Shown here: piece by piece, positions 1-15,000 of the stretch
How the letters are laid out: each line of letters starts with the position of its first letter
Position numbering within the stretch: the stretch's first letter is position 1
Source: Pterobdella sp. o SKG-2022
Lineage: Eukaryota > Annelida > Clitellata > Hirudinida > Piscicolidae
Assembly (NCBI GenBank): GCA_964035795.1
Contig: OZ038322.1
Location: 22,181,918 to 22,245,917 of the forward strand
Direction of reading: 5' to 3'
DNA: 64,000 nucleotides
Notes under the pieces: model-generated
What the model was told of the DNA's origin: nothing
What the model saw: only the letters and a program-made list of their open reading frames with translations
The model's database searches: none
Translations under genes and position numbers: made by a program

Positions 1-84
1 CACCGAGGCAGGGTTGAGATGGATCAAGGTGGTGTTGTCGAGGGGTTGGAGGAAGAATGGCCAGTTGTCATTCAAATCTAAAAC
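1..84 (-). CDS. Protocadherin B exon 16 (truncated by window edge): EC6-EC7 linker
   Basis: VLDLNDNWPFFLQPLDNTTL continues IHLNPASV and runs off the window. The acceptor is GGTGTAG. DLNDNWPFF closes EC6, so the rest of EC7, the transmembrane segment and the tail must lie to the left. Confidence 0.92.
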
Positions 85-3000
85 CTACACCATGGTATAT
101 GTTATCAGTAGCTTCATCAATTTTTTAATGGTCTTTTAGGTTGAGTGATAAAAAAAAAAATTACTGAGCACTATATAAATTTATGGAAAATTGACAAAGA
201 AAACATGTTATATTGTATAATGCAATTAATTACACCAAAAAGTAATTTTGTATTTGAGCATCAAAATGTTTTAAAACCTTTATAGATACTTGTACAGTGT
301 TTCGGAGTAAATTTGGTTTCAAGAGGTCTTTAGCTCTAATCAATAAGTGATGGCTTTCAATCGCCTCTCTGTCCAAGGGCCTTTGTATCATATAAAAGCT
401 TTACACATCTTTTATTATTTCATTCAAAAGCAACGCACTTTAAGCGATTTCATTATTTTGTAAGCTTCTTCTCAAACCAAGTCAATAAAAATAGAAATTT
501 CATATTTTATTGTTATTGAAATTTCTGTTTAACTTTAAATGTTTAGGTTCCTTTTTATATAGCATGTTTTATGCGGGTATCTTTTCTTAAGCCGGTTACA
601 AGAGCATTCAAGTGTGCCAAAAGTTTTTTGAAGGTAATGACTATTAAAGCAATGAAATCATAAAGAAAGTAATATTTAGTTATGGGAACTGGAATTCTTT
701 AGAAGAATATGTTTTTAGACAGTTACCAAAGAATTAGAATTTGAAAAAAAATAGAAAACTCAAAAATTTATTAGAAACATTGTTTTGAAAAAATTCTAAA
801 AAATTCGAAAAAATTGTTATTCGCTCTTTTAAAAAATTTCCTAACTGGAGGATAATTAATGATTTCATAAATATTTCTAACACCAAACAGGGGAATTAAT
901 TGAAATTCAGGTACATAAAAAATGATTCACTTTGATAAAAGCAATATAAATATGAACGAATTTATTTTGAAAAAATAAAATCAAACAAAGAAGGAACGAG
1001 ATAGCGGTAAGACGAAATAGAGTCGAGGTGTTCCTAGATGTTAACTACAGATAAGATTGCTTGAAATATGAACAGCTTAGCTACGAAAACCGTGCAAAAT
1101 TTATTATAAATATATATTCAACTTCGAAATGAAAAATTATTTTATTAATGCTTCGGAATAATTTTTCCGGTTCCTGCCTCTAACGTGGTGCTAGTTCTGA
1201 TAAAATTAGCTTAAATGGAAACACCTACGACAGTTAAAATGAACGTTTCAACTTTCAATGTAAGAGGATTAACAAATAAATTCAAGCAAAATTGTCTGCT
1301 GGAAGATAATGCGTCCTTCAAACTCGACTTTTGTCTCCTACAAGAAACGAAATGCTCCGAACTTCACACCATAAGAAAAAACAGCCACACAATAACTTTA
1401 ACAAATTCTGACAAGTTCTATGGTTATAATTCGAAAATGTTCCAACTTACCAAAATAATAGAATATGGAAAACGTGTGTGCTTTTACCAGCTTACCTCAA
1501 AATCAAATAATAAGAAAAAATATACATCATCAACGTGTACGTCCCAACCAACATACTAGCATCTTCAAAACCAGAAGAACTAGAAGAATTCTATATAAAT
1601 CTCTAATCATGTATGAAAAATCTCAAGGCAAATATATGGTTTATAAGTGGAGATTTCAACGGTAAAATTGGGAAAAATAAGTCAAATACACAAGGAGGTG
1701 ATAACAAAGGTTGCCAGAATAACAATGGGTTGCTTTTGGAAGAGTTCATGCAAGAAAACAACCTTTTTGCATCTAACACAGCCTTCAAAAAGCAATCAAA
1801 GAAGAAAACCACTTGAATGGGTCATCTGAAAGGCAAAACGGTCTACAATGTAATAGATTTCATCTTTATTCACCAAAAACTGAAAAAGTTCCTCAAAGAC
1901 AGTAACACATACAGAGGAACTCTTACTCAGAGTGATCATAACTTGTTGATAGTTCAAATTAAAAACCCCAAACCATATCAATGTTGGACTAACCAATCAA
2001 AAAACTACAATAATAAACCCAATTTCCAAGACCTTATCACCCAACAATTCTACAAAAAATCAATAGAAACAAGCCAAGCAACTTCACTTGAAGAAATTTC
2101 AATAAGCATAAAACAAGTATCAAAAAACCTAAGAAACCTAATAGAAAATTTTACAGAAATTGATAAAATCAACATCCTCAAAACACAAAGGAACAAAATC
2201 AAAACTCATATAAAAAATAGATGTCTTGAACTATACAATAATGAACTGGAAACAAAACTCAAAATAATAGAAACCTTAGACTATAACAGACAAATGCATG
2301 CAGCTATTAAAGAATTGAGTATCAAAAGTAATACAACTGCAAAACCACACAAGATGAAAGATCTCATGCAACATTACAGAAGCAAATTTTCAAAAAACAA
2401 CCAACACACAAAACAACAATACAATAATAGCAAAATAAATGAAATAAATATTTTTGAAGTAGAAAATGCTATAAAGAAACTGAAAACCAACAAATCTCTA
2501 GGAGAAGACAGTGAAGAACTCAAATTCTTAAGAACAAATATGAAAAAACACTTACAGCAGCAGTAAACAAGGAACTTCAAAGCAATAGTTTTTCTCAATC
2601 AATCTTCAACCATGGCATTATTATACCAATAACAAAAAAGGGCAAACCTCTTTATCCAGTAAACACAAGGCCTGTCATCTTACTAAACACAATAAGAAAA
2701 CTTTTATCATTAATAATACTCAATAGAATAAGACCTTTCATAGAAAAATATCTTCCTATTACCCAAGCAGCATACAGACCAACTAGGTCAACAACAGACA
2801 TCCTATGGGCTCATAAAATAGCAATTGAAGACAAAGTGAAATCAGGATGTACAATGAAAATAACTAGCATTGATCTGTCATCTGCTTTCGACACCATAAA
2901 CAGGAAAAAACTTATAGAAATTTTAAGCACCACAATCCCAGAATCTGAACTCAAAATAACCGAACTTCTTTTAACAAACACCATCTTAGCCATCAGATAC

Positions 3001-6000
3001 AATAAAAACACTTGCAAAAGCTTTACCACAAACATAGGATGCTCTGAGCCCTGTCTTGTTCACGGTATACCTAGAAGCATGCATGAAAGAGATAAGAACC
3101 ACCTACTCAGCAAACTCCTATGAACTCATTTACGCTGATGACATAAATTTCGTCTCACCAAGTGACATTAAACTAGCTGAAATTGAAGCAATATTCCGCA
3201 AATGGGGTCTTACGCTCAACAAAAGTAAAACGGAAGAAAGGCTGATTAATGAAGAGAACACTGTGTGGAAGACAATGAAAATCCTTGGAAGCTACGTCGG
3301 TACATGTGAGGACATCAAAAAAAGGAAAACTCTAGCGATGAACAGATTAAACCCAATTTGGAAGAGTGGGATAAGTATAGAGAAAAAAATAAGAATTTAT
3401 AAAGCTTATGTTCCCTCAATTTTTCTATATGGCTGCAGACTCTAAAAGCATCAGAAGCTCAATAGACTCCTTCCAAAGAAAGCACATACGAAGACTGGAA
3501 AAAGTTCATTGGCAAAATGTTATGAAAAACGAAGAATGCGACTCCGGCATACCACCTCTGCACCAGGAATTGAGACTGAGAAGGTTGAAAATGCTGGGAC
3601 ACATATGCCGTAACGACCCGCCAGCAAAAAACCTTTTGGAAAAAGCCCTAAAGAATTCCAAGAAAAAGAGGCAGAACACCATCAACTCTTCTCAACACAT
3701 CAATAAATGACATGAACTCTCTCAAATTAAACATTGAAAAAATCGATAAAGATGCGTATCGAGGAATTATTGGGACTCATTGTTAACTGTGATTGTGTCT
3801 AAAGACGAAAATTAATTATATATATTGGAATAATAATCAGGCGTCAAAACAAAATGTCATTTAAACTAATGAAAAATGTGGCTGTTTTGGAATAAAATTT
3901 AAAAAATGAGTTATTTTTAAAATGAAATTTTGAAAAGTATTTATAAAAATAATCAGTTTTGATATTTTTATTGAACGTTCGATATTAATAAAAAGTCAAA
4001 AAAGAAATTGATTTTTGAAAAAATAAGACCAGAATTTCTTTTTGAAATTATGAAGAGCTTTTAATTGCAATTTAATTAAATGTCAAAAAAAATGCGATAA
4101 ATTGGGCCCCTAAATGATTAAAGATTGTTGATGGCTGTGAAATTTTATGCTTTAAATGTTTTCAATTTTAAAAATTAAGAAAGATTTGAGCGTGATGAAA
4201 AGATTAAGTAGGCGCATGAACTATGCAACAGTACTAATAATAATTTGTGTCAGGCTAATGAATTCAGTTTTGTTCTTCAAATTTGAAAACTAGAAATAAA
4301 ACTCAAAAAATAAAATTTGTAAAAAATTTATTTTTTAAAGTTGCATAAAGGCTTGAGGATAAATATTATTTCATGCAAACTCAAATGAGGCAAGTTCGTG
4401 ACAAATCGCCACAATAATACCCTTCTAAATAGCGTTATGATTGCAAATGAGACAGAAAAAATGTAAATAAAAAGCACAGTAATTGTTCAAATTTGTGTAT
4501 TAAAAATTTGAACAAATACACGGTTATTATTTTAAAAGATTTATCTATTTATACTAATGAAAGATTAAAAAAAAAATTGAAAATTCTGAAAAAAGCAAAA
4601 AATCTTGATTTAACTTTTGATATGTTGAAATGTAAAACAAAAATCGTTTCAGCCATTAGATAGCGGAAAGTTGTGTATATGCACTTTGAAACATATACGC
4701 ACATGTGAATGTGTTTTATATAAATATTTTCATATTTTAGCAAGGATTAAAAATTTTTTTTTCTCAAAAACATGAAAATACTGTTAACACATTTTTGTTA
4801 GTGTTGGCACGCAAATCAAGCCACGTTGACGTAATTTGATCAATTTTGATGGAAATATCCGTTGAAGTCATATGATAAAGCTGGAATTTTAAAAAATCAA
4901 AATTCTCTTTGCTAACAATTCTGTCAAATTTATTAGAATTTTATTTCAGTAATTTGTGGCATTATCATTAGATGTCAAAGCTTAAAGTCACTATGGGCAG
5001 GTATACATTTCATTGCTTGTTCATTGACGCATTCGACAAATAATTTCAGAATTGAAACTCAAAAGCTAAAAAACTTAACGCTAGTTTTAAGGAAAAACAA
5101 CTCAACTTCAAATAATCACCACATCACTTGGTCTCAGTACCGTATATCCCACAAATAGATGAAAAACTAAAAAAAGCATTCACAAAGAATAATTTATCCT
5201 TCCATTGCTCATCTGGACCCAAACTAGGAAACATTCTGAGCGGTCCAAACAAAATCAAGTGCAATCCATTAGACAAAAAGGGTATTCACAAAGTGAAGTG
5301 CTCATGTGATCCAGATAAATGCTATCTTGGGCGGACTAGGGTCACAATAAGAAAAAGAATGGCCCAACACGAAGCAGATGCAGCTTCTCAAAAAGGGAAT
5401 CAGCAAACATGCGAGAAAATGTTCTCTTGGGAAAATAAATTGGAGCAAGCCAGAAATTATAAAAACAATGGCAGATACTAATAAGTTTTCTCTCCAAAAG
5501 AAACTACTGACAAGAAAAATTTTGGAAATAAAAAACATAATTCAGTAAAAAACGGTTATAATGATCCTCAATTGCACGTAGACACAAAAGCCTGGCATCC
5601 CTTACTCGAAAAACTTCGCAAATAAGACAAGAATACTGTCCGAAGGAGGAGACACGGAGATTAATTTCTCTGCAAAAAATGAAAATTTTATTCTTTGAAC
5701 TCTAAAGCATATCCAAACTCCATTATTTTTTAAAAAACAATCCTTTTAACTACAGATTACATAATTACATAGACAGTTATAAATATATTGAAATAATGGT
5801 ATTGAAAAATAAGTTGTTCCTAAATAACCAAATTTTAATACTTATAGTCTTTGTTTAAACTCCTTTATAACCATAGTTACTAAATAACTTTTTCGCTAAT
5901 GTTTCAAGATAAAGCTAAATTTATCGGAAATTATAGCTGTTTTTTTGCTCAATAAATGTACTAATTTTTTCCCATAAGTTGACGTTGAAAACTGTTGAAC

Positions 6001-9000
6001 TCAACTTCAATAATTTATGAAATATCATTTGAAACAAAAGTTTTTAAAACTTATAAAAGCTTCTATTTAAAAAACAATTCAACCCACTTTTGAGCAAAAA
6101 TCCTCCCAGTAGTTGAATTTATCTTAAAAAATTTCTCATCTTCAAAAAGAGAATCTTTTTTGACAGCAATTTGATAAGCTGCGTCGTAGTAGTCTTCACG
6201 GGCAATTTCATTCGAAGCTTCATGGTAACCACTGTAGACTTTATAATCGCCGTTTTCAATTAATTCATAACCTATTTGGTTGTTGGGGAAAGAGTCTTTA
6301 TCTGTTGCCACTACTACGCCAATTTCTGTGCCAGGTTTGTTATTCTCATAAACTTCAAATTCATACTGCATCTGTTCGAATATGGGAGCTTCATCATTTT
6401 CATCTTCTATGTTGATCACCACAACAGCCTTGCCTGTTTGGTGGGTGAGATTATAAAGCTTCATGACATAATTACAAAAATATCTAATTAGAAACATTTT
6501 ATAATGCTTTAAATTGAAAATAATTTGAATATTAGCATTTAAGTATTTTATATTTTTTCATTTTCACTTTAGTGTTTCAAAAAAAAAACTCTCATACGCA
6601 CATTTCGTTTAATTTTGATTATTTATCTCCAAAAATATATACATTTATTTATTAATATTATTATTTTTATTTCATTTTTATTACATTTATTTGCAATATT
6701 TTTTTTATTTTTCTTGCTTTTCTATAAAAAACATGATTTCTTTTGAAAAAATGTGTATTTAAAAAGATATGCAATAACTCAAATCTGATGATTATTTGAA
6801 AAATTCATGATGAAGAATTTAAAAAACAAGCAAGACAGAAAAAACCTTATTCAAAAACAAAGAGAATTTTTAAATTAAAATTAACAAAAAGTCACATAGT
6901 TTTGCAACCGGTTCTATTGGCTGCATGTCTAGTAATTCCACATACAAAAAAAATTGATACATTTTTCAAAACGTTTAATGTTATTGTTCGAAAAAAGTTG
7001 CAAACAAAAAGTATCCTCATAACTTTCAAGTAATTTTTAATGATAAGACTGAACTTATATGAAGTTATAGTTGATTTTTGAAAGAAAATATTTCATAATT
7101 GTTTATTAGAGAAAATAATGGAAATATCTATCACACATTAGTTTCAAAAATGAAAAAAAACAGCTGGAATTTAAATTTATTGGGCAGTAACTGAGTTATT
7201 AAATGAACTTCAATGCAATAATTCGGTGCTAATAATATACATCATAAGCTCAACAAACAAAAATTTAATTTTAAATTTAATTAAAATATTTAAAAAATTG
7301 GCAACTATTTCAGTCCACAAAGCGCATTATGAGTTCGATCTAAATGGGTCTCGAAGCTTCGATCATTAGACGACTGCCTTGAGACGTATATCAGAATTTG
7401 AATGTCTGCTACTTTTTGTTGATTTCAAGGTTTTTCAATGATTTTTTGAAAACTTCAAATGCTGGAAAAAGGTTGTTTTATGATACACGCTTCATAAAAT
7501 GTATAGTGAGGAAATGCTACTAGTTATTAAAGCTTTTTATTGAAATAAAAATTTTTTTTTTGTTCAAAATGGGTTTTATTTTTTTTATTATAAACGATAT
7601 GTTACAAAAATATAATGATAATACAACTTTTAACATTGCATAAAGCTTTTTTGTGGGTTTGAATTGTTTTGCTGAGTTATAATGGAAAGAAGCGACTGAA
7701 TGAAAAATGATTTAATATATAAACTGCGAGTTAAAATTATTTTTTTATGATTAACGTCTTTTGTTTTGAAATGGAAAAATCAATAAATATTAATAAAAGT
7801 TTATCGAAATATCAAATATTAATGGAGTTTAAGTGCTAAGAAACTGTTCAAAAAAATAAATCTTATAATTTCAACTCAGAAAAATAACTTTTAAGACAAC
7901 GCATGCTTGTCTAGTTAGCATAGCAGTGAACAAAGTCAAACATCATATGCAAAAATACCAGGTTCAACTCCGGGTCAGTGCCAATTTGTGGGGAAGCATG
8001 CGAACTTGAAGAAAACTAATAGTCCCATACAAAGGTACAAGTCTTTTTCCCATATCCAGGTGGTACTAATTAGTTTATACAAGATGACGATATTCACCAG
8101 ACTTGCCAGCCTTTGATGGTGACACTCAGTGCTTCTGAGGAACAATTTTTTGGCTGCCAGGGTGATGCAAGAAAATTTTATGGTTCTCCACTGAACTTGA
8201 GTGAACACATTTTGATGTGCATAGCGTAAAATTAACTATTGTCGTTGTTGATTTTGTTCTTATTCGTTTTTTCGTATTCCAATGTATTTTGATGCATTTA
8301 TGATACTTCATGAAGAAAATGAAATATATTTCTAAAACCTTCTTTGACAAATTAAGTGAATTTTTTAGTTTTTGTAATCACAGATTTTATCAAAAACTAT
8401 TCCGAAAAATAGATTAAATTACTGAATGTCATGGATACACAAAGTTATTTCAAAAAATAGAAAAAAGTTAATACATTTTTCTTATATTGATTGTGCGAAA
8501 CCTTTCATTTATGGAATTTTGAACAAGTTTTGACATAATCTTTTACTTATTTTGACTAATATTTAAACAAAATTATAAATAAAAAAAAACATATATAATT
8601 TCAATAAAAGCATAAAATGATAGAAAAAACAAATTAACAAAACTATCAATTTTAAATTACATTTTCAAAGAAAGGGCTTCATCTTGAAATTGAATTATTT
8701 GGGAGGATTACTTCCATTCCATTTAAATGCCTTTCTACAACTTCAAAAATACCAAAAAATTGAAAACATTAGCAAAAAAATATTTTTAAAATGAAGCGCT
8801 ATGCAAATGAGCAGCAATGTATAGAAAACATATATTTCAAAAAAATATTTTTTCAGTATTTAGATTTATATTAACATTTTAAATTCATAATAATCACTGT
8901 ATTTAAAAAAATGTGAATTTTAACACAGCCATATTCACAATGGACTTCAATTAATTTTGCCGTCTTTGAAAAATGATTATTCTCTAATTCAAAAAATTAT

Positions 9001-12000
9001 CTTCACATGTTCCTGTATTCGATTTCCAATAAGCTTATAAATTTCATTACTTTGCGGCTTGCTTCCAAGGCATTCACAAGACATTTATAAACACTTTCAA
9101 GCTGGAAACAGATTTTAAATACAAAAACTTGAAATTTGTACAAATAAAAATTTATATATATCATTTTTATGAGTATTTTTCAAAAAAAATAATTTATTAC
9201 GCAAAAATAATTAACAATCTTTGGTATCAGAGATTTTATTGGAACAAGTGCAGAAAAAGAAATGCGGACAATTTTGGGAGCATTTAAGTTTAAAAAATAA
9301 ATTGTATGATAATAATAGTGAAAATTATATTGAAAGTGATAATAATGATGAAAGTTTTAGAGTATTTATTAGTAATACTAATATACATGACAACAAAATT
9401 TGAGTCTCTGGAAACTTCAAATCAATAGTAAAATGAAGCACTGTGACTTTAAAAGACTGGTTTTTTCTCATAACATATTGTTCCCTACTATTCACCCAAA
9501 TTAAATGTTGATGATTTTTGTCAGGGTTTCTTTTTTCTGTTAAAAACTTCCATCTTATAAGACTCAACTTGGCACGATCGAGACAGACAGGGTGTATTTG
9601 TTAAGTATATACTATCATACCATTCATATGTCGGTTTGGAGTCACTAATTATTATCCTCAATAACTACTTTTCAACCTTTTTATCAATATGGTTCACATG
9701 CCAAATTATTCAGTTTTTGATAATTTGTCGAGTCACTAATTGGGGGTCGAAACTTTTTTCTACCTCAAATGCTGCCATGCATTTTGTGAATCTCCTATTT
9801 GTTAGAAACTTGATGTCTAAGGTCGTATGCTTCTAGTGGAATAAAAATGTACAAAAGTGTAACAAACATTCTTCATCTTAAATTCTGTGTTCTCATTTTG
9901 AACAACCAGACAGCTTAACAGCTAATTTCTAAACTATTTTCAGCCCACCAAAGATCAGTCGTTTTAGGTTTATTGAGTTCAGACAATTCGTTTGTACAAG
10001 ACTACGGTTTGTTTCCAAAAGAATCGTTCATTATGAGCATTCAAAAACCAAATGCTGAAGCAAACCGTGTTTTTGCTGATTCTCAAAGAATTAACTGCAA
10101 AAGCACATTTGCCTGCTAATTGCAGTTTCCGAAATTCAGAATCTCTGAGTTTCAAGTTCCATCAAGTCAAAAATTTGTCATCAGTTTTATAGATACTAAT
10201 ATGAATGACAGCATTAGACTAATTATCTAAAGGTACCGGGTTCGATCCCGCGTGGGCCGACAATTAGCACCTGTTCTACAGTGTGTTTTCGCTACATTAA
10301 ATTTGTAGCAAGCGGTTTGATCTATAAGGAAAAGCGCTTTATAAATACCGCATTACATTACATTACATCATTTAAGAAGCTACTCAAGAAAATTGTGATA
10401 TTTTTGAAGGCTTAATCGCATTTTAAATATGGAAAGGCAAATTGCCCAAGTATGGGAACGACAGAGCTTGGGTTCAAATGAATTTGAATATGGTTGTAAT
10501 TCCAAGTTGGAATTTCTATAAAAAATTAGTCGCAAACTACATCGGTCATATATTTTTATTCATAGTGATAAAAGAGAAAATCTTTTCATGTTGAGTAGAT
10601 GATAAGGAGTAATTGTCTGTTCTTTTATTCAGATACTGAGACACGTACAGAAGAATAATCTAATATGGATGAAAAAGATTATTGATAGCGTAATAGAAAA
10701 CTAGTTATATATAGAAATATCTTATATATATAACTTGCGAGGTTTTGAAAGTAGGATGGTTTCGACTGTTTGGCCATATTACAGCACTATCTTGTTAGAA
10801 ATAATTAACACTTGAATCGAATTGTGTTTAAAAAACGATGGACCCGTCAAGAACAATAACTCTGTTGAAAGAATGTATTTGACTTTTTCATAAAATTTAA
10901 AGTTGAAACATAACTTGTACTCGATAGATTCAATCATAATTTATGAACAAAGCTCCAAAGGCTTAAAAACTATTCATCCTCATAATGATGTTAATACATA
11001 TAACACAAAATAAATTTGAAAAAGTTTATCGATGTTTTAAAACAACTCTTTCAAGTATTATTTTGCTTTTTAAAGCAAAGTTAATAAAGGTTAAAAATAA
11101 AAATGAAAAAACCCATGTAACTTGCTCTGGTATTGAAGACTTGAAACGTTTTCAAAACACCACTTTTATGAGTTTAAACAGAATGCCAAAAGAAGGGCAT
11201 ACGAACTTTTATTGTATTTATTAATTTATCAGATTAATTTTAAATAGATACAACACCCTAAAACGTTTCAATAAGAAAGCTTGTAGATCAGTTTAAAATA
11301 TTTATTTATACACTGAAGCTTATAATTATTCAAACATATTGGGAAATAAACTTTGCATTTTTTTCATGAGAGCATTTGCCGACTCAACAATTCTTGAATA
11401 TTGTTTTCACTGTGAGAGTGACATCTTATACAGACATAAAAGTGAAAGTGAACATTGGAAAACGTAGATCAGTTGGTAGCTAATTAACCAAATATTTGAA
11501 ATGCTTTGAAAACAATATGAAATTTGTTCCATTTTTATGATGATATTTGAAGAATAAATCGAACGAGGTTAGGCACAACTTTTCTCATTCTCTATTAAGC
11601 ATAACGTTGAAACGACCTGAATGACTTTAGATTATTTGAAAAAGTAAAAAACTTTGAAATCGCGATGTTAATTATTACCTCAGACGGGATTTTATACAAC
11701 TATGAATAAGGTTTACAGATTCCAACTCTCTACCAATAAACATTTGCATTGAGATGCCATTTGGAAGCTCTATCTACATGGGAAATAAAGGATAAAATAG
11801 ATTGAAAATCATCAATTCAATACTTTCTTCGAAACGATAGAAAGCCTATATCACTTATTTCATCCATTTCATTTATTTTTGTGTCATTCAAGAACAATGA
11901 TTATTCTTAAGCGAAGTAGTTAACTCTGGTGAAAATATTCATTTAGAAAGATATGAAAGCATTTTTTTTGATTGATACTTCTCACTTAGCTTATAACTCG

Positions 12001-15000
12001 TTTTATTTTATTTATTTGGAGAATAGATTTAATTTGTCAAAGTTAGAATTTTAATAAAATTTCTAATTACTTCGGAGAATTAGTTTTCGAACATATTTTT
12101 TATTACCTTTTTAACATGTGAATGCCTTTGAAAAAAAATAATTAAAGCGAAAAGCATTTTTTTTCGAAACCACCATTAGGCATATGATTCTCAGACCGCA
12201 TTGTGCAATCGGAAATTCTCTCATCTTATCAATTGGTCTTACACTAGATTTTTGGATCAGCCAATTTATATTTGTGTTGAAATTTTTTAAATATTGAATT
12301 ATTCCAATTTTTTCCCTTTTTTAAACAATAATTTTTTATAATTATGAAAAAAATCGCCAAGTGAATCCATCAAAATAAAATCTTATAGGTATTTTTTGCA
12401 AATTTTTTCAATTATAATTTTGATCATTTGAAGGCTATTAGTCAAAATAAATATGCATAAAATGCCAGATTTTTATAAATGTTTAAATACAAATTTTGCT
12501 TATTTACAAAAATGCTTTTTCAATCTTCAAATCTAAAAGTGAATTATAAAGAAACACAACATAGGTGTTAATGGAACACCGTGGGTTACTCATCAGAACG
12601 AACTGGAATTAATAAAACAAGCCGATCGTAATAAAGTAATCAAAGTCTGCATTGAAGCATGAAATTCATGAAATTTTAATAACTCACTGGCTTTTGCTAC
12701 ATTTCCTCTATCGACTGCAAACACGTTGAAAACCAACTGTTTTGTCTTCTCGTAATCGAACGATTTCACAGCCTGGTTAAGCACAATGACCCAAACTCAA
12801 AAATTTTTGATCGATAAAAAAATTAAAGTTAAAAAATGTGAAAAACATATATTGTGCTCTTAACTAAAAAATCCACCAAACACGAATCCACATCAAACAC
12901 AACCTGGATGATTCCTCGTTCGGAATCGATCTTGACCAGATGTTCATAATAACCATCGTTTTCCCTGTAAAAAACTGAAGTTTTGTTGAGATGATAATCA
13001 TTAGAGAATGAGCTGGCATCTTCCAAAAATAGTCGATCTCGTGTATTGATGGGAAGGTCGGCTTCTAGGTAGTAATCGATCATGGAATTGTTGCCTTCGT
13101 CGAAATCTATCGCAGTCACCTGTGTTGGTGTTTTTTGGGTTAGAGATAGTTTTTATGTGGATCGAAAAACAATAGTTGAGTTTGAGTTATTTTCAATATC
13201 TCTTATTGAGGGTGCCAATTAGTAATATTCTAAAATAAAAATTGGAACAAAAATGAAATTATTTATAGGACATTATCAAACTAATAAAATAAATAAAAAT
13301 GAATAAAAACCATCGAAACATATAATTAGTAAGTAAGGCGACCATAGGTCGTTCTTAATTGGGATTTTGGTTCGCAATTGATAGGCTTCGCAGGGGGCTC
13401 TCCATGCAAACAATATCATTAAATTTTATTTGAAATTGGAAAAATTTTGAAAAAAAACAAAAAACTGTGTTCAAATAAAAACAATCAATAAATTCTGATT
13501 TGAAACTTCTACATTGGTACTTCTTAGGATGCATTTATTAGTAAAACATTGTTTTTCGATAAGCCAGACCTTATTTGAAAGCATCGGATTGTTTCATTAA
13601 TCAATGTACTGTTATGAGACCCAACTTATTGAGAATTCTAGTTACTTTGAAAATGTAATTATCTGAAAAAAAATTCTTATTTTGACGTGTACAATTAGAA
13701 TTGTTAAACAGATGAAATAAAGGTAGTCTCTAAAAACTGAAAAACATTTAAAAATTTGGAAACATTCCATGTTGAAAGGTTTTGAAATTTAATTAAAAAA
13801 AACTGTAGTATCAGAGTTGGACAATAAAAAAACAAAAATTTTGAAAATAAGCTTGTTTTATTATTATTATTATTCTTATTATATTTCAAATTTTATAAAT
13901 ATTATCCAAAATGCGTTTTTAACCGATCAGAAAACCATTGAATTTTACTTGAATTTATGTAAAAACATAAAAAATTAATTAGCTTTATCAGTTTTTTTCA
14001 TGATTCAAAACATGAATTTTATCGAGAATAATGGAATTTTATAAAATTCTATTTATATCGATTAATAAAGTAAATTAGCTTTTTTGAGCATTGTCATTTT
14101 TTGCTTTTAATTTTCGGTTAAATCGATGACATTAGAATGTATATATTATTATATATACATATTAGACATATATGCATATCATATATATCATTATTGTGTG
14201 TATGTTAACATGGTTAGTTGAAAAATAATAATGCCTTTATTAACCATCGAAAAATATTTTTTTGACATTTAAATAAGATTAAAAGAAAAATTTAAAAGTG
14301 AAATTTTAAAAATTATTTCAAAACTCCAGGAGTGCTGAAGAAACATCCAAGGTGAACCTTCATTAAGATAATGTCGGCATGGTTGTTTTCTTTGACGCTC
14401 TCTGTGTAAGTCGCCTGTAAAAACCTGAAAGAAGTATTTAAAATTTAATATTATCCACATAGATAAAACCTCGTTTGGAACACAAATCTTTCAAAGTTTA
14501 TGTTTAAGTTTTCATGAATGCCTTTTTCTGTTTTTCTTGCAGAAAAATTTTGAAAAATTTTGAAAGTTTCTGGAAATATTCTTGGGTGAAAATCACTACA
14601 GAAGAATATAACTTATTCAATTTGTACAACGTCAAGTGAACGACAACTAAGCTTAGAAATGTTTAAAATATCGAACGTTGTGTAGAAATTATTCTATTTT
14701 ATTTCCAGCGTTGTTCGCATTTTTTAGCCAGCACATTAAAATAATTTCAGAAATATAGAGGTAGCTTAGCAAGCTGAATTAAATTAACTGGAAAAATTTG
14801 AAACAAAATTTCAACCTGAAGGCAATTTATAAATAAAATATTTTAAATTCGTTGTTTTTTTCTAAAACTTTTAAAGATGCCATTTTGAAAATTTTCAATT
14901 CTTCAATCCACTTTATTTAAGTTTTACGTAATCACGTTTCAAAATTTTTTCTCTTTTTTTCATATATCTACATCAAAAACCTGCTCTTTGTGAGCATTTG

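Larger units (their letters stand above)
1215..3785 (+). mobile_element. Degenerate non-LTR retrotransposon (LINE) with EN and RT domains
   Basis: Endonuclease and reverse-transcriptase signatures occur in the correct order but are spread over at least five frame-shifted or interrupted pieces. These are the endonuclease start (1215-1559), GDFNG (1613-1816), SDHNLL (1817-2566), the RT core (2567-3123, then 3056-3445) and the C-terminal region (3408-3710). It lies antisense in an intron of protocadherin B. The breaks mean it cannot encode a working product, so it is a fossil copy. Clade assignment (CR1-, RTE- or I-like) would need a phylogeny. The element ends are not sharply defined; I see no long poly(A) tail after 3785. 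Confidence 0.88.
381..6087 (-). other. Intron 14 of protocadherin B (5.7 kb) with retroelement remnants
   Basis: The intron is bounded by exon 14 (6088) and exon 15 (380). It holds a degenerate LINE (about 1215-3785) and a Penelope-like fragment (about 5110-5625), both opposite in orientation to the gene. A copy of the dispersed hairpin-repeat family lies near 5893-5970. The remainder is AT-rich sequence with no coding signal that I can support. Confidence 0.8.
6434..12687 (-). other. Intron 13 of protocadherin B (6.3 kb)
   Basis: AT-rich intron between exon 13 (12688) and exon 14 (6433). It contains two tRNA-derived SINE remnants (about 7905-8120 and 10185-10376), a divergent copy of the hairpin-repeat family near 7035-7080, and otherwise no sequence I can assign. 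Short open frames here (for example 9221-9403 on plus, 9325-9567 on minus) show no conserved motif. Confidence 0.75.

Noticed and set aside
9221..9567. Overlapping frames on both strands that might be a transposase remnant
   Set aside because: No catalytic motif or terminal repeat could be found, and the frames are short and low in complexity.
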